Part shown: positions 26,500-39,215 of the stretch, piece after piece
Layout of the letters: the number at the start of each line of letters is the position of its first letter
Numbering within the stretch: the first letter of the stretch is position 1
Assembly (NCBI GenBank): GCA_001600455.1
Contig: BCKC01000006.1
Location: forward strand, 992,001 to 1,056,000
Source of the DNA: Endocalyx cinctus
Lineage: Eukaryota; Ascomycota; Sordariomycetes; Amphisphaeriales; Apiosporaceae
Length of the DNA stretch: 64,000 bases
Direction of reading: 5' to 3'
Notes under the pieces: generated by a model
The model's database searches: none
What the model was told of the DNA's origin: nothing
The model's input: only the letters and a program-made list of their open reading frames with translations
Made by a program: the position numbers and the translations under genes

Positions 26500-29400
26500 A
26501 GAAAACTAACAGACCCTGAAGCTCGTTAGAGAATCATGAAGATTTCTAATTTCTACCTTTGAAGTCGTCCACAGTATCTTCAATGGACCATTACCTTCTT
26601 TTTCGAAATTTGGAAAAGAATGAGATAGGTTCGATGTTTAGAATTAGAAATAAAATAAAATATATCTACTTAAATACATACATACATATATATATATATA
26701 TACGTAATTGAATATGTCAAGCGAGTTCTGCGACTATAAAATTTAATTGTTGCTTAGTGTTGATATGTCCGCTAGTTATGGGTCGTGATAATGTGTGATA
26801 GGTTAGGTTATAGTAAGTTTAGTGGTTAAGTGCACTGTAGATTAGTGTGTAAGCAGTAAAGGAAACGTCCTGAAATAGTTCCTCAAGTTTTCCTTAATAT
26901 TACAAGTATCAGAACATGGAACTTGACAATGAAAAGTAAGTCAGGGTGCGACATACAACGATACATCGTCTAATTCCTTTGAAACCCGTTGAAACCAATG
27001 GATATACTGGTATTCTGATTACTAGAGGTCACTTACATAACTACTACAAAGGTACAAACAAAGGTACTAATAAATATATCAAAACCTACTTAATTAGGTG
27101 GTAGATTTTCTTCTCATGAACATGGAAAACATCAAGCATTTTATCGATCATCTGATCATTTGCCAGTGCCGTGTTCTTAACCACATTGTTCAATTATTCC
27201 AAACATGCAAGGTCTTTGATATAATTTGCAGGTAAAAGTTTACTCGATACTGAGCATTCTCGTGACGCCGAATCAAGGGTGCTTGCTGAGCCAGTTTTGT
27301 GTCGGTAAAGCCAGGTAAAACATGGTCTTAGAAGTTAATTAAACTGCTGGTTCCTGAATAATGTTTACCAGTAGTGTCACGCAAGAATGAATCGAGAAGT
27401 GTCTCATTACCAGATTAATACCTGATGTTACAACCTACTGGCTTCCACTTTCGCGACCCCTTTTATCAGCATAAAGAGAGTAATTATCAAAACTGCGCCA
27501 GCAATCGCCCTTGCTTCCATGAATATTTCATCAAAATCAGTTTCAGTGAAAGAGGTTAGTCAAAAAGGTCACATGGAATTTTATTAAATTGCCGTACTGA
27601 TTAACTCTTGCTTGAACAGAGAGGTTCTTTCCTACCACTGACGCAATTCGTAGTTCAACAACCTCAATGTAGACTTACTTATCTTCAATTCCTTTTCTCT
27701 GATAACAATAAATATTCACCTGGTTACGAGGATCTGATTAATCTGGAAATGTTCTCGGATTGTCTTGCCTTTCTCTCTATACACCAACCTTTCAGCATGT
27801 ATGAATATATGTATACATATTTCAAGTCAACCTTTTCTTAGGCTTCCTATGAAAGTATCAGCTTTATTCTAGACTTTTCTAGCTATTATGATACATATTT
27901 CAGCGTATCATGACTACAAGAAATTCACTACCAGCTGCCAGGAGGGTAATTAGCTAGAGGTGGTCTTGGCCAATATAAGCAGCTTTCCACCCTCCTTTGG
28001 AAGTAATAATCAGAGCCATAAGTAGCATTGGTCTATACACTATTTGAAGATTTGTACCGATTTAAATCTACTAAATAAGACTCGAATATCTCGTAGATGC
28101 CCTTACACTTGCTCCTTCATATGCACGTTACATGTGGGATCTATAGAGCTTTAAGGAGTTGCACGGTTGGACTAGTTTACGAAAACGCCACTGAAAAGGG
28201 GGTTGATTAAAGTTATAAGATACAAATACGTTAACTTCTATGGGTATCACGATAGCCCTAATTCCCACCTCTTTTCCCTTGCCGTCGTATTAGCGTTAGA
28301 TCCTCGAAGACACGAATCGTTTAGCCTAGTCACGTCATCTACAACCAGTAGTTTATCTTTGAAGTGTTGGTTTTGTCAGGAACATATACCAAGTCTCTCG
28401 ATTACGTATGTGCTTCTAAAATTTCACTTATTTAGTGACCTACCTGTCAACCAAATTTCCCTCGTGAGGAAAAGGTACAACTCCATATTTGCAATGACGG
28501 ACTTCGTCCTCTCTCTAATTATATTCTCAATCTATAAATGTTAATAGTACCAAGGTGAAGTGACCTTTTTTTTGATAAATAAAATTATACACAATAGCTG
28601 ACTTGAATTCCAAATCTACTACAAACAAGCTAATACAACGCCCTTGTAGTTCTAATAGCTCTGATTATCATCTTTGTAACTATCTCCTTCGCTTTTCTAA
28701 CCCGCATTCCTCATAAATGAGATGCTAATCTAGTTGGCTCCAGCACTTATTTGCATCATGCCAGCCATAAAACATCTTCATATTAACTGAAACTCCAAAC
28801 CTTCGATTCCGCAAACACGTTGGCATTCGACGGGTTGAGTTCAGGATATCGGTATTAATCACGTGTGCGAGTTATTACGTTTAAATTAAGTAATATAAAT
28901 TAGTCATTTAGTAACTCATAGAGGCTATTCTTCTAGAGCCATCGGATATGTATTAATAGCGAACAGCCATGACGATTGTCAACGGGAGGTGAGCTTGCAC
29001 CCTGCAGAGGGAAAATCTTAGATCACCAGTCAAATAAAAGTTCAAAACAATAGCAGAATTCCAGAAGAATTTAATAAACTGTGCTCGGCTAGATAACACA
29101 ACCTTAGATACTTAGTCATACTTGGAAATCTAGGGTTTGGATACAGTTACCGAGGAATTAAGTAATACTTGTTACAATCGCCTCTCGGCGCGTATTATTC
29201 AGGGGGGAAAAATGAACCAATCCAAACGTAGGGTTCGATTCTCGCAATTTGACTGCCATATTGCCCCGAGGTTAAGGATTGCTATCTCAAATTAACTAAT
29301 TCTGGGAAAGAAAGCGATCTTCTATAGAACTGTGATGTGGTCAAGCATAAGGCCTACTTCAGCTTCTACGCCAACTCAATTTTTGATTCTTATGGTTAAA

Positions 29401-30450
29401 TACATCAAAATATTACCTTTAAAAGTATTACTTAGTGTGTATTCCCGAACAATTTTCTCAAGCCGTAAGGAATTCCACGGCCGGCATAATCTAGAGATTC
29501 GACAAAACTGATAAAACTCAATAGACTTCCGTAGTCGTTCCCGATACTTAACAGTTCCTGGACCTAGCTCTGGAACGTGCAGCTAGAGGTTTGAACTAAT
29601 TATCAGACTGATCAGTAAAGGCGAGCTCCTCCGAATCGGTTGACGGAAGCCAAATGCATTTTCGGTCGTATTCTTTCCATACTTATTAGTTACTATTATT
29701 GATTCAAATTACATCGATGTATGTGTTTGTTCTCCTCATTCTGAAAGAGCAAAACCTATGTTATATAGGTAGCTTAGGAATAGGGGTTAAGGGGCTGGCT
29801 TATATAAGCACGTTAGACAACAACATTATAGCTTTATAATTCAATGTGGATGATATTGCTTGAGGGTGGTTTGAATAAACTATAAGGATATATGATATGA
29901 GTAAGGTTAGGTTTAATATATGTAGATCAGGATTTGGTGGTTCTCGTAGTTGTAGCTGTAGCTAAACTGTGCCCGACTATTAATTAGTCCCGAAATTGGA
30001 CATAGACAAGCCGGGTACTTGGATGCGTATACTCAAATATTTCGTATTAACACAGTATTTGAAAATGATTATACGCGGATGGATGTACTATGGTATATTA
30101 CCGGAAATAAATCACATCATCTATTAAAAGATGTGACTTTAATTAGTCAATTTGCTGCCTCACTGTCTACCGTGGCGTGCGGCACGCCTGAGATGGATTG
30201 TTTACGAGTTTTCTTTTTATGGTGTTCTCTAATCGTTCGTAATATACAGCGGTTTAGTGGATTGATGACACTATAGAGGCAAGCCGCAACATCCGATCAC
30301 ACCGAGAGATAATAACACATGCGCGGCAGTTATATTAATATCAAATACCCATCTGCCATGGCTTATCCATTATTTCTTTACGACCATTCAGCCAAGCATC
30401 ATCTTATCCTGTCTTACATTGTCGCTCCGGAACTTAAGATGATCGGAGAA
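26500..30450. other. Gene-poor AT-rich DNA
   Basis: About 4 kb downstream of the sedolisin with no supportable gene. An AT/CATA microsatellite lies at 26677-26702. Plus-strand frames at 27608-27841 and 28203-28544 are anonymous and rich in Phe/Leu/Ser/Tyr, as expected by chance in AT-rich sequence. Confidence 0.55.
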
Positions 30451-30490
30451 TATATATGTATATATATGTATATATATGTATATATATGTA
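30451..30490 (+). repeat. Four exact copies of a 10-base unit (TATATATGTA)
   Basis: Four head-to-tail copies with no mismatch, immediately followed by TTTAAGTACTC. Confidence 0.95.
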
Positions 30491-31427
30491 TTTAAGTACT
30501 CTACTGTGGTGGAGGAACACCCCAGATGTGCTCATTCAGGGATTTGACATCGCATTAGCATAATATCTTATTGCCTTCAGCATGCTGAATGGTCTCGGCA
30601 TTGTAAGACATAGTGCCTCGTGACTGTGTCAGCGTTCGAGATTTCGATTCACCGGTTATGGCTTTGCCCCAGGTGCTCGCCCGAGAAGAGTGCGATCTTG
30701 GTGCCGATGAAGTTAACACCGCGGCACCGGCATGGAATGCTAAGGGGAATATCCTCAATGACCCCAACTATGGTTGTGATTGAGGGACGAGAGGTGCTTA
30801 ATTGCATGCAATAATTACCAATTTAGGCCAATGCCATACTCCAAACCGGTAGTTAATCAGACTTAGGGTCGTACGGTTGCACCACACCTTAGCAGGGTTA
30901 TACACAAAGTTGTTCTTTTTTGTCACCCTTCAATACGACAAAACATTTTATATTTGTTACCTTGCTATAAGGTAAGGATTTTAGGCGCTATGGGGGAAGG
31001 CTGGAAGGGCCTACGGCTGCAGAACGCCTAAAAGGACAAAACCCTTAGAGATTTAAAATGCGACTTATTGCGATGAAAGGAGAATGCGGAATTGGTGGAA
31101 AGAAGAGGAAGCTCGATTATAAGTTATGAATATTAGAATCTGGTTACATACAATACGATACGGGAGTGCGTAACAGTTGCTAGTGTACGTACTTCAGAGT
31201 CAGGGAGATTAATATTAGAAGTAATGGTCTGATAATGACGGAATTTATCAGGTAAGTAAGATGAGAAAAGTCACGATGTCACGACAATAAATTAATCCGT
31301 ATTATTGGTAGATTGGTAGAACTAAGTGGACTCTTGATCAGGAGTTAGGTCATGGGTTGCGAGGGGAATTGGTATATCTTGCCTAGGTAGAAGAGGTAAC
31401 ATATATGTAGTGTATTAATTGATTATC

Positions 31428-31475
31428 TTTTTTTTTTCTTTTTTTTTTTTTCAAAAAAAAAAAAAAAAAAAAAAA
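31428..31475. repeat. T-run followed by A-run, potential hairpin
   Basis: Two T-runs (31428-31437 and 31439-31451) separated by one C, then a C and an A23 run to 31475. The arms are complementary and could fold back. Confidence 0.85.
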
Positions 31476-34341
31476 TCAAATACCGATAGCCCAACGCAGA
31501 AAGATTTTCTTTCTTTACTGTGTACGGGAAATTTACATAAAGGAGGAGGACATCCTAATTAGAGAGTACTACGGAATAGAATATTGCGTGTTCACCACTT
31601 GACCTAAATCGATACTTACACGTAGGTCGTTATGTACTAATTCAATGATACAAGGAGTCGTTACGGTAGTACTTTGATCGCCATAAAACTCCCTGTGATA
31701 CTTTATCTCCATGATAAAGTACTAATTGGCTCTGGTGCTGTAGACCTTGGTACAGTGTCTAATAGTATTCTGCCCTGGAAGCTGTAATCACGGCTCGCGG
31801 AACTTTCATCCTTGTTCGTGGTGGGATCGTCTCAACGGTTTACTTGTACCATACCACCCACCCACCTTTTCACCCATGTTCTGTGCTTTCACGTCTAGCA
31901 ACTACCCTGCCACCGCCCTCCCCAATACAGACGAGGTGGGGTATATAGTAGGACGTATTAATAGTGTTGGGGTCAAGGTATTAATGTGGCACCAAAGGCA
32001 AATTAAGTCGGAGATAAAATTAGAAAAGGGTAAAGCGTGCCGATTGATCTGCTTTGCAGAGCCAAAAAAATCAGTCCTCAGTATCCAATATTGATGGTCA
32101 AAGGAGGCCAGGGGTGGGTGTTTGCCGCCTGTACCAACTTGGACGTGGCCCATCACTAAAAGGAAGTGAGATCCGAGGCGGGGATTGAAATTTGTGCTGA
32201 TAATCCTCCGAATTGGGGTATCCTGCAGTTTTGACAGCTTTCAAAAGGTCACTTGCGTGAGGGGAAAAAAAACGTGGTGAGGTGAGGTCGAGTGTAAGTG
32301 TAAGGTGGCCAAACTTATCAGAAGATGAGGAAGAAGGAGAAAAAAAAAATAAAAACGAGGTACGTAGCAACGCTTCTCGGAGACAACCGCTCCATGATGC
32401 GTCACTCACGTAAGTGACCTTCTACCTAAACCGTCGCTTTACACCAGGCCTGTACTGCCACGTTATAGACTCCGTTTAGGCTGGCTGGACAGGTTGAGAG
32501 CCGCGCGCAATGTACTATGTACATGACAGTAATGAATACCAATCATTTTACTTATTATCACGAACTAAAAAACCCTGAACACGAAAATGTACTGGTACTT
32601 ACGCGTCAAGCGCTGTCGAAACTCGGTACGGGGTAAGTAAGCAGGGACATGAGGCATCTAGGCGAAACAGAAGTTGGGAAGGAAGCAAGTTCGCATCATC
32701 ACTACAAACTCCATTTTATGGAGGTTGACCGCTTGAAGTGCAGCCGATGGGGAGGAAGGTAAGGCGTCGTGCGAATCGAAGGTTTTCTGTGGTATCGTAT
32801 GCACGGCGGGCTGTCACACTGGGCTTAATTAACCAAAATCAAGGTTAGATTAGATTTCGAGGTACCACTGCTTTGAGATATATGAGATGCCCATCTCCAA
32901 GGATTACAATGCATAGTATGGTTAGCCTTCTCGAAATTGAGGATAATTATGCCCTGTTCGTTCCGGGAAACCTTGGTAATAAATGATTTCTTAGCCCTTC
33001 TCAGTTGCTGGGGTTCATTCCGAAGGGTATACTATGATACCACACTAGAAGAGCTGCAAGATTAATATCGCTAGATAGAGATCTCGTCGGGGTCGAAGCG
33101 AGATGTCTAAATACCGCTTAGGTAGCATTGCGCAGTCAGGTAGACGTGGAAGACTTGGTAGACCTGGTCATGCTTTCATGCCAAGTCGGTCAAGCAAGAT
33201 GACGGAAAATTGAATTGATTATTGCACAGTGGTAGAATATTAACTAACGTGACAAAATGTAACCTGGTGGTGGAGTCATCGATAATTATAGGAAGTCTTA
33301 CCACAGCAAACAGATGATTCGATGATTATGACATGCGCAGAAGAAGCAGAATAGAATTATACGTGTATGTACTATAATACTAAATAGGTAAATACGTAGG
33401 TAAATAGGTTACAATCGTTATGGTTACTTACCTCTCGCACAGACTTAATCGGATATTTTATTTATTGAACGAACAAGGGGAAATCTCGTTTACACAATAC
33501 TTTGTAGCGTATGCTACGGTTTTACTTTAAACGTACATAAAATATGTCCAAGGTGCACAAGCTGTCCAAGCTCCTGTCCATGCTATTGACAGGGATCAGA
33601 TCCGTTACAGGGTCTGGTGGAGTTTTCCAGGCCTTTGACAATCGGTAACTTTGCTTCTGTCCTTCTTTATTTAATTACTTCTTCTAAATCCAAGTACTCC
33701 GTACTTGAGTTAGTATAAGTAGTTCGAGGGGGGGAGGGTTAGGATAAGGGGGGGGGGACTGGGGGTGTTGATTGGATTCGCGTATGTACGGATTCCCCCG
33801 ACGTCAAAAACCAAAAAAAAAAAAGAGAGAGAGGAAAAGAAAAGAAAGAAAGAAAGTAAATCTCGGAAAATACTTTTCGGGCCTAGGACCGAGAAATATT
33901 GATCGTCACTCCACAAATCTCAAAAGTCGGCTTCTTCTCCGTGGGACGTCAAAATATCCTTACACCCTGTTCCTACCTGCCACACTGCGTGCTTACACGT
34001 ATAAGAAGGCATGGGGGATAATAATTAAAGTTATGCTCCTCGAATTACTGTACATAAGATAGTTCTCCTCTAACTAGGGGTTGTAACAATATTAGGAAAA
34101 AGGGTCAAAAGTATTAAATTTATTCAGTGATATTGGTGAATGGACATGACTATTAAAGAGATAAGGATGAGGTTTCAATGTAACCTTAACCACATGTCTA
34201 CTTGTTGATCAGCAAAGAAATTTGAACAAGAATCAGCCCTGGAAGTGTTGCGATAAAAGTTTCACCAAGTTTCGTTTTGAACATGTCGCGTTTTATCATA
34301 ACGCAAACAATTATAGCGTTTCATGATCAGAATCTCAAGTC

Positions 34342-34366
34342 ATATATATATATATATATATATATT
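34342..34366. repeat. (AT)n microsatellite
   Basis: About twelve AT units in intergenic DNA. Confidence 0.9.
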
Positions 34367-37152
34367 ATACCGCAAGGGTTACTTATTATTCAAACTCAGC
34401 ACACATTAAATAATTCACTTAAATAAATCAATATCAAGGATTCACGGTGTACGTTTCAGGACCTATATGAAAGAAAATGAACATATAATATATCCTAGAA
34501 CGGGATTAAGATCTTGGTAACTCGTAGTTTACCAGGTTCTAAATACCGTATGTCACATATAATAATGAATACATTAAGAAGTCTCCAAATAGGGGTTCTA
34601 TATATAATTGTGCGTATACACGTACTAATATTTCATCAGCGATGAGTTTAAGGTACAAAACCACGACCCAGATTTATCATTAATCACACATACCACATAT
34701 ATAAAAATAAATCCAGACGAACGTGTGTATTTGTGTGTATTTGTGTGTATGTTTCCCCCCTTTAGAGCCAATGGATATCTTGGTTCTTGCCTTGGGTGAT
34801 CATACATACACACAAACAAATCTATCTGTTTTTAGGTACATTCCTTATTTTTCTAGTGTACGTCCAAGGCAGATGAGGCGAACCCTAGAATTAGAACCAA
34901 GGTAAAAGCGGATGTACCTACATATAAATCCTTTCAGTGAGATGTGCCCGACGCCTTGGTTGAAATAATTATGGAAAGCTTCAGCTTGTACAACAGACCC
35001 AATAATACCGATCAAATAAATTTTGAACATTAATGGATGAACCGAATTGGAAAAAAAAAACATGCATCATATACTGTGTATTAACATAAATTACCTATTT
35101 ATACTTTATACGACCAGTATTAGCTGGCGTAGTGCTGAGCAAATTGGGCTCAACTACTTTAGCTCATGACTGCTGTTGACCTTCTCGGAATGGACATATG
35201 AGCGATGCTTTCTATATGTAGCTGTAAGACCCTGTACATACGAAATACTTCCACCATAGAGAACACTTGGCCAGCTGATACTAGAGCGGTTGGTGGGTCG
35301 CGATTCATCCGGAGCTAATAGAGGCAAGATGTCAACCGAGACTACACTCAAGAAGAACCTACACTACACTACATATAGATGCTCTAGGTAGATCAATTTG
35401 GCAGGGTGGGTACGTATGCGATGGGGGATAAAATTTTGGTACGCAATCACGCAGTTATTTTGTGTGACAAGGACTTGCGTGGCGTCAGGGCCAGCAGTAG
35501 TGTATGGGAAGCTACTGAATAACAGATAGTCTACACTATATGTAGAGACCGAGACTACGTGGGATTGATCCGTAGCGTTCTCACCAGGGTGGAATTACCT
35601 ATCTGGTACTATAACGGGTAGAGTGAGCATGTAGTGTACGTGTAGCCCTGTTTTGAGCAACTGTATATTTTCCTACGACCATAACCAAGAATACTTAGCT
35701 CCAAAGTATGATGATGACCTTCTAGAATGGTAGATTGAAACATTTAGAAGCTCTTGGTAGATACTTTATACAACTGACCTGATTGAGATGAAGCTATTGA
35801 AACCATTCAATGCAGTTGAAACGATTTACGCGTAACGATACCGTAGTTAAGGAGGTGAATTGATGTAGAGGCTAAGCAAGCACGATCGTGGAGACCCAGG
35901 AAACTTTCCGTCACTGTTCATGACCGGTATGCTCCGACTGGCTGGTAACAGTTTTTTTTTTTTTTATCTGATGGGCAGGGCACCAGGAGTTAAGGAGTGG
36001 ATGATAGGACATCGCCTTCACTCTTCCCAAACAATACTCACCCGTCTGGTCTCGGCACCATGCGGGAGATTCTCTCGAAGATCATTTGACATCCCGGACC
36101 ATAATATGGGAGACAAATGTGTCAGGACCTTGCCATATAGAACGCATCATTATTAACATCCGTGCTCATGTTGTTTCCTGGCCTCGTTCTGCATAAGGCT
36201 GAATAACTTCATACAAGATACGGCTTGATATTACAATTGGCAGCAAATTCTTACAGCCAATATTTCTCTCTCTGAAAATCAATGCATCAGAGATTTCACG
36301 TACAACAATGTGCTGTGTAATTTTGCCGCCTCTGTCAAGTTTCTAAGTGGGGGGATGTACATATTCTCGCTACCAGATCTGGGTGAGAAGTGGTAGAGTA
36401 ACTGAAAAAAAAGCCCAAGGGGTAATCAAAAGTACACTCCAGCTACAACCCAAAAATTAATACTGGTAGAACTTTGCAAAATCTATCATTTTAATAAGAA
36501 CTCAAACGGAAATACAGGTAAATAGGCCGAGTGACGTTAAACAATTAGCTTCAGAGATGCCAGAGACGATGATGATCAGAGTGATTTTCATTAAAATCCT
36601 GCCAACGATATGACTTCACACAGTTAATACTTCATTGCCTGTCTTTAAAAATTCCTATCTCCCAGTTTCTCTTGGCACTGTTCTTTAAAGTGGTCTAAAG
36701 GTTTGTTTTCTTTATATTAAAAGAGACCTGCAGGATGAACCCAGCATATGATAAGACTGTCACGTTGAATGTATTTTTATGTATTTTTTCTTCTTTCTAT
36801 TATATTTGTCCACAAGCTCATACAAGCTCCTACTTAGAGTTAAAAGATACTAATTATAAGCTCAGTGAAGAAATAAGGTATAAATGGGTAGTAGGAGTAC
36901 TGTAGTAGCCGCCAAGGGGTATCTAGTTACGCAACATAATAAAGTGCTTTTTGTTTGGTTCTTTTGCAAACTCGTAGCCTCCCGTGTACAAAACAAACAA
37001 AAGAAAAAGGTATACACGATGTGAAACCACCACACACGATTGATTTGCTCGCGAATTTTGTAACCTGTCCTAATCAACGCCGGTTTCCGATAACTTTGCA
37101 GATGCTGATGTCCTTACAATGCTGGTAAGACAGAAGAGAAAGAAAGGAATAG

Positions 37153-37174
37153 GAAGAAAGAAAGAAAGAAAGAA
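37153..37174 (+). repeat. (GAAA)n microsatellite
   Basis: Purine-only GAAA repeat inside a longer GA-rich stretch (37130-37212), just downstream of the velvet gene on its minus-strand orientation. Confidence 0.8.
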
Positions 37175-37376
37175 GAGAATGGTGGGGCTAGAGAGAGGGG
37201 AGGTGGGGGAGAGTTTGTAACTGGCTCGTTACCCGAATATTGAGTGGTGGTGGATATTAAAAGGGGAAGTACTTGAGAATTTCTTGGCTGCATTAAAATT
37301 ATAATAGGTAGACGAGAAAACTAGGAAGTATGGAACAGATTTGAAGATCTGGGCCACGCCAGATACAGTGTGCGCA

Positions 37377-39215
37377 CTAGGCACCAGCATCGGTTTTGCT
37401 GCCCATATGTCCGCTGAAACCATCCGCGTACGGTGCCGGGGGCGTATTTCCCGTTAGCGGCGTACGTATGCCATGTTCGCGTAAAGTGCCATGATCAAAT
37501 GCATTTGGGGGGTTCTGATAGGTGACGGCATTCGCATACATAGTTTGGATAGGTTGGGGCGTACTCGAAGTCGGTTGCGCCGTCGTATACATTCCGGTGC
37601 CTACTGGGGAAGGAGTACCCGTTGATCCATTACCGTTCATCTGAGTGTGCGAACCTGGAGACACGTTTTGGAGGATTGGCGTGTTGATAGATGAGTGTGG
37701 ATGTGATCCCATCGACGTCATGCCCATACCTGGACCACCCGCGCCTCCTGACCCGGCCGAAAATATATAAGGGTGGGAAGAGTTGCTGTGACCGCCGGTA
37801 GGTCCGTATTGAATCGGTGACTGATGCATAGGCGACTGGGAAATGGGAGATTGGCGTTCCCCAACTGGCGAAGTGTATGAGCTGAAGTTCGTGTCTATTC
37901 CTCCTGGAGGAGGGGGCATCATTGGAGCCCCCATTGATGCCGAAGTCGGGGGAGCCGAGGATACGGTCGTCAAATGCCTATGGGCTGAGAATATATGTCC
38001 AGTAGGCGGTGGATACGCCCATCCAATTTCAGTCCTACCCTCTGACGTAGTTGGTGTTCCTGGGTTTATCGAAGGGACAGATTCGGTCCGGTGCCTCTTT
38101 ATGGCTGGGCCATCTCCGTACGAACTCGAATCGTAGTATCGTTCCTCCAATTGCCCCATATGACCATTCTGGGCAGCGCTAGCTTTGCTCTCCGACTGTT
38201 TCCGTATAGCGCCTTCCAAACCATCCGCCGTGCGCATCCCGCGCTTCTTATTGATGATCTGTCTCGAATCTTTGCGCAATCTGAGCCGAACGCCCTGGTC
38301 GCTAAACGATCGTGTGAGGAATGTCGATTCTGCCATCCCTGGGAAATGTTTTGGTGTATGTACTCGGAACTCTTCGCTGTACGCCGACGTGATCATCAGA
38401 AGAGACTCCGGCTCGGAGCTTGTGGGTTCTACCATCTGAAGAAGATCAAACTTTAACCGATAAAAGCCTTCACTCCTGACAGTCAAGTCTCCGAAGATGA
38501 AAAAAGCGCCTTCCTTGTTGCTGGGGTCTTTGAGCCTGTGAAGTGAAGAAACTGTCGTACCGGCCATCATGTTAGACGGGGGAGATCCCGTTTGGTTACT
38601 ATGTGGTCCATATTCAAGGTATGCCACCACAATAAGGTACGGACCTAATCAGTCAGTCCATGTGATTTTCTTCTCGATTTGGAGATGAAATTTTAGTAGA
38701 CTTACTTTGACGGTAGACACCGTCTGGATCGACCGCATCTTCGTTCGGGGCAATAGAAAGTCGAATGATAGGAGGAGGGTCGATGGGTTTACGGTCTTTG
38801 CGGTAATGGTTAGTATAAAAGTAGCAATGACGGCAACGTGTTACTAAATCTTACCTTTCTCCTTCCCATTTGCGGCCTTAGCCATGACGGGTTGCTGTAT
38901 CACGACCAACCTATATTGATCAAGTCTGCGTTCGCGATAAGTTAGGTAAGTAAGTAATCAGGAAAGCCTGCGCTGGAGATACATAAGGTAGGACGAGAGT
39001 AAAAAACTAGTGACAACGCACCTGTGAGCTGGGGGGCCGCTGTTAGGCGGGGGATAAGACTGATGCTGAGGTTGCGACTGCTGCTGGACCTGATGACTGT
39101 GGACATTCGGCATCGCCTGGGGCATTCCTTGCATGTAGCTCGGGCCGGGGGCCCAGTGGCTACTCGTTTGCGGGTGATATGCCATCTCTAAAGGCCCTCG
39201 TGTCCTTTGATGCAT
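37377..39215 (-). CDS. Velvet-domain transcription regulator (VosA/VelC-like)
   Basis: Velvet proteins are fungal DNA-binding regulators that couple development with secondary metabolism and act as homo- or heterodimers in the nucleus. Exons 39215-39022, 38925-38855, 38795-38706 and 38644-37377 give about 540 residues. A Gln/Pro/His-rich N-terminus leads into the velvet domain (about residues 65-245): YRLVVIQQP, DRKPIDPPPIIRLSI, SSLHRLKDPSNKEGAFFIFG, DLTVRSEGFYRLKFDLLQM, then HFPGMAESTFLTRSFSDQG and VRLRLRKDSR. NKKRG and IKRHR are possible nuclear signals. The rest is a Pro/Ser/Gly/Gln-rich disordered tail. The domain lacks the long insertion of VelB and the VeA-type motif, so VosA or VelC is the better fit, but I cannot choose between them. 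ATG 39185 is an alternative start with better context. Confidence 0.9.

Larger units (their letters stand above)
30491..37376. other. Gene-poor AT-rich DNA
   Basis: About 6.9 kb on the 3' side of the velvet gene with no supportable gene. A slightly GC-richer patch at 30550-30790 has short frames on both strands (for instance plus 30658-30783) but no family I recognise. Other contents are a T/A-run inverted pair (31428-31475), G-runs near 33727-33765, a TA repeat (34342-34366), a T-run at 35952-35965 and a GAAA repeat (37153-37174). Frames at 31747-32409 on both strands were examined and are anonymous. Confidence 0.5.

Noticed and set aside
29228..29250. GGGTTCGATTC, similar to a tRNA T-arm
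   Set aside because: The flanks do not form the five-base T stem and no A box or acceptor stem is found upstream.
31747..32409. Overlapping frames of about 100 codons on both strands
   Set aside because: Both are anonymous and contain low-complexity Ser or Phe runs; neither can be supported.
37843..38456. Plus-strand frames of up to 121 codons
   Set aside because: Shadows of the minus-strand velvet gene.
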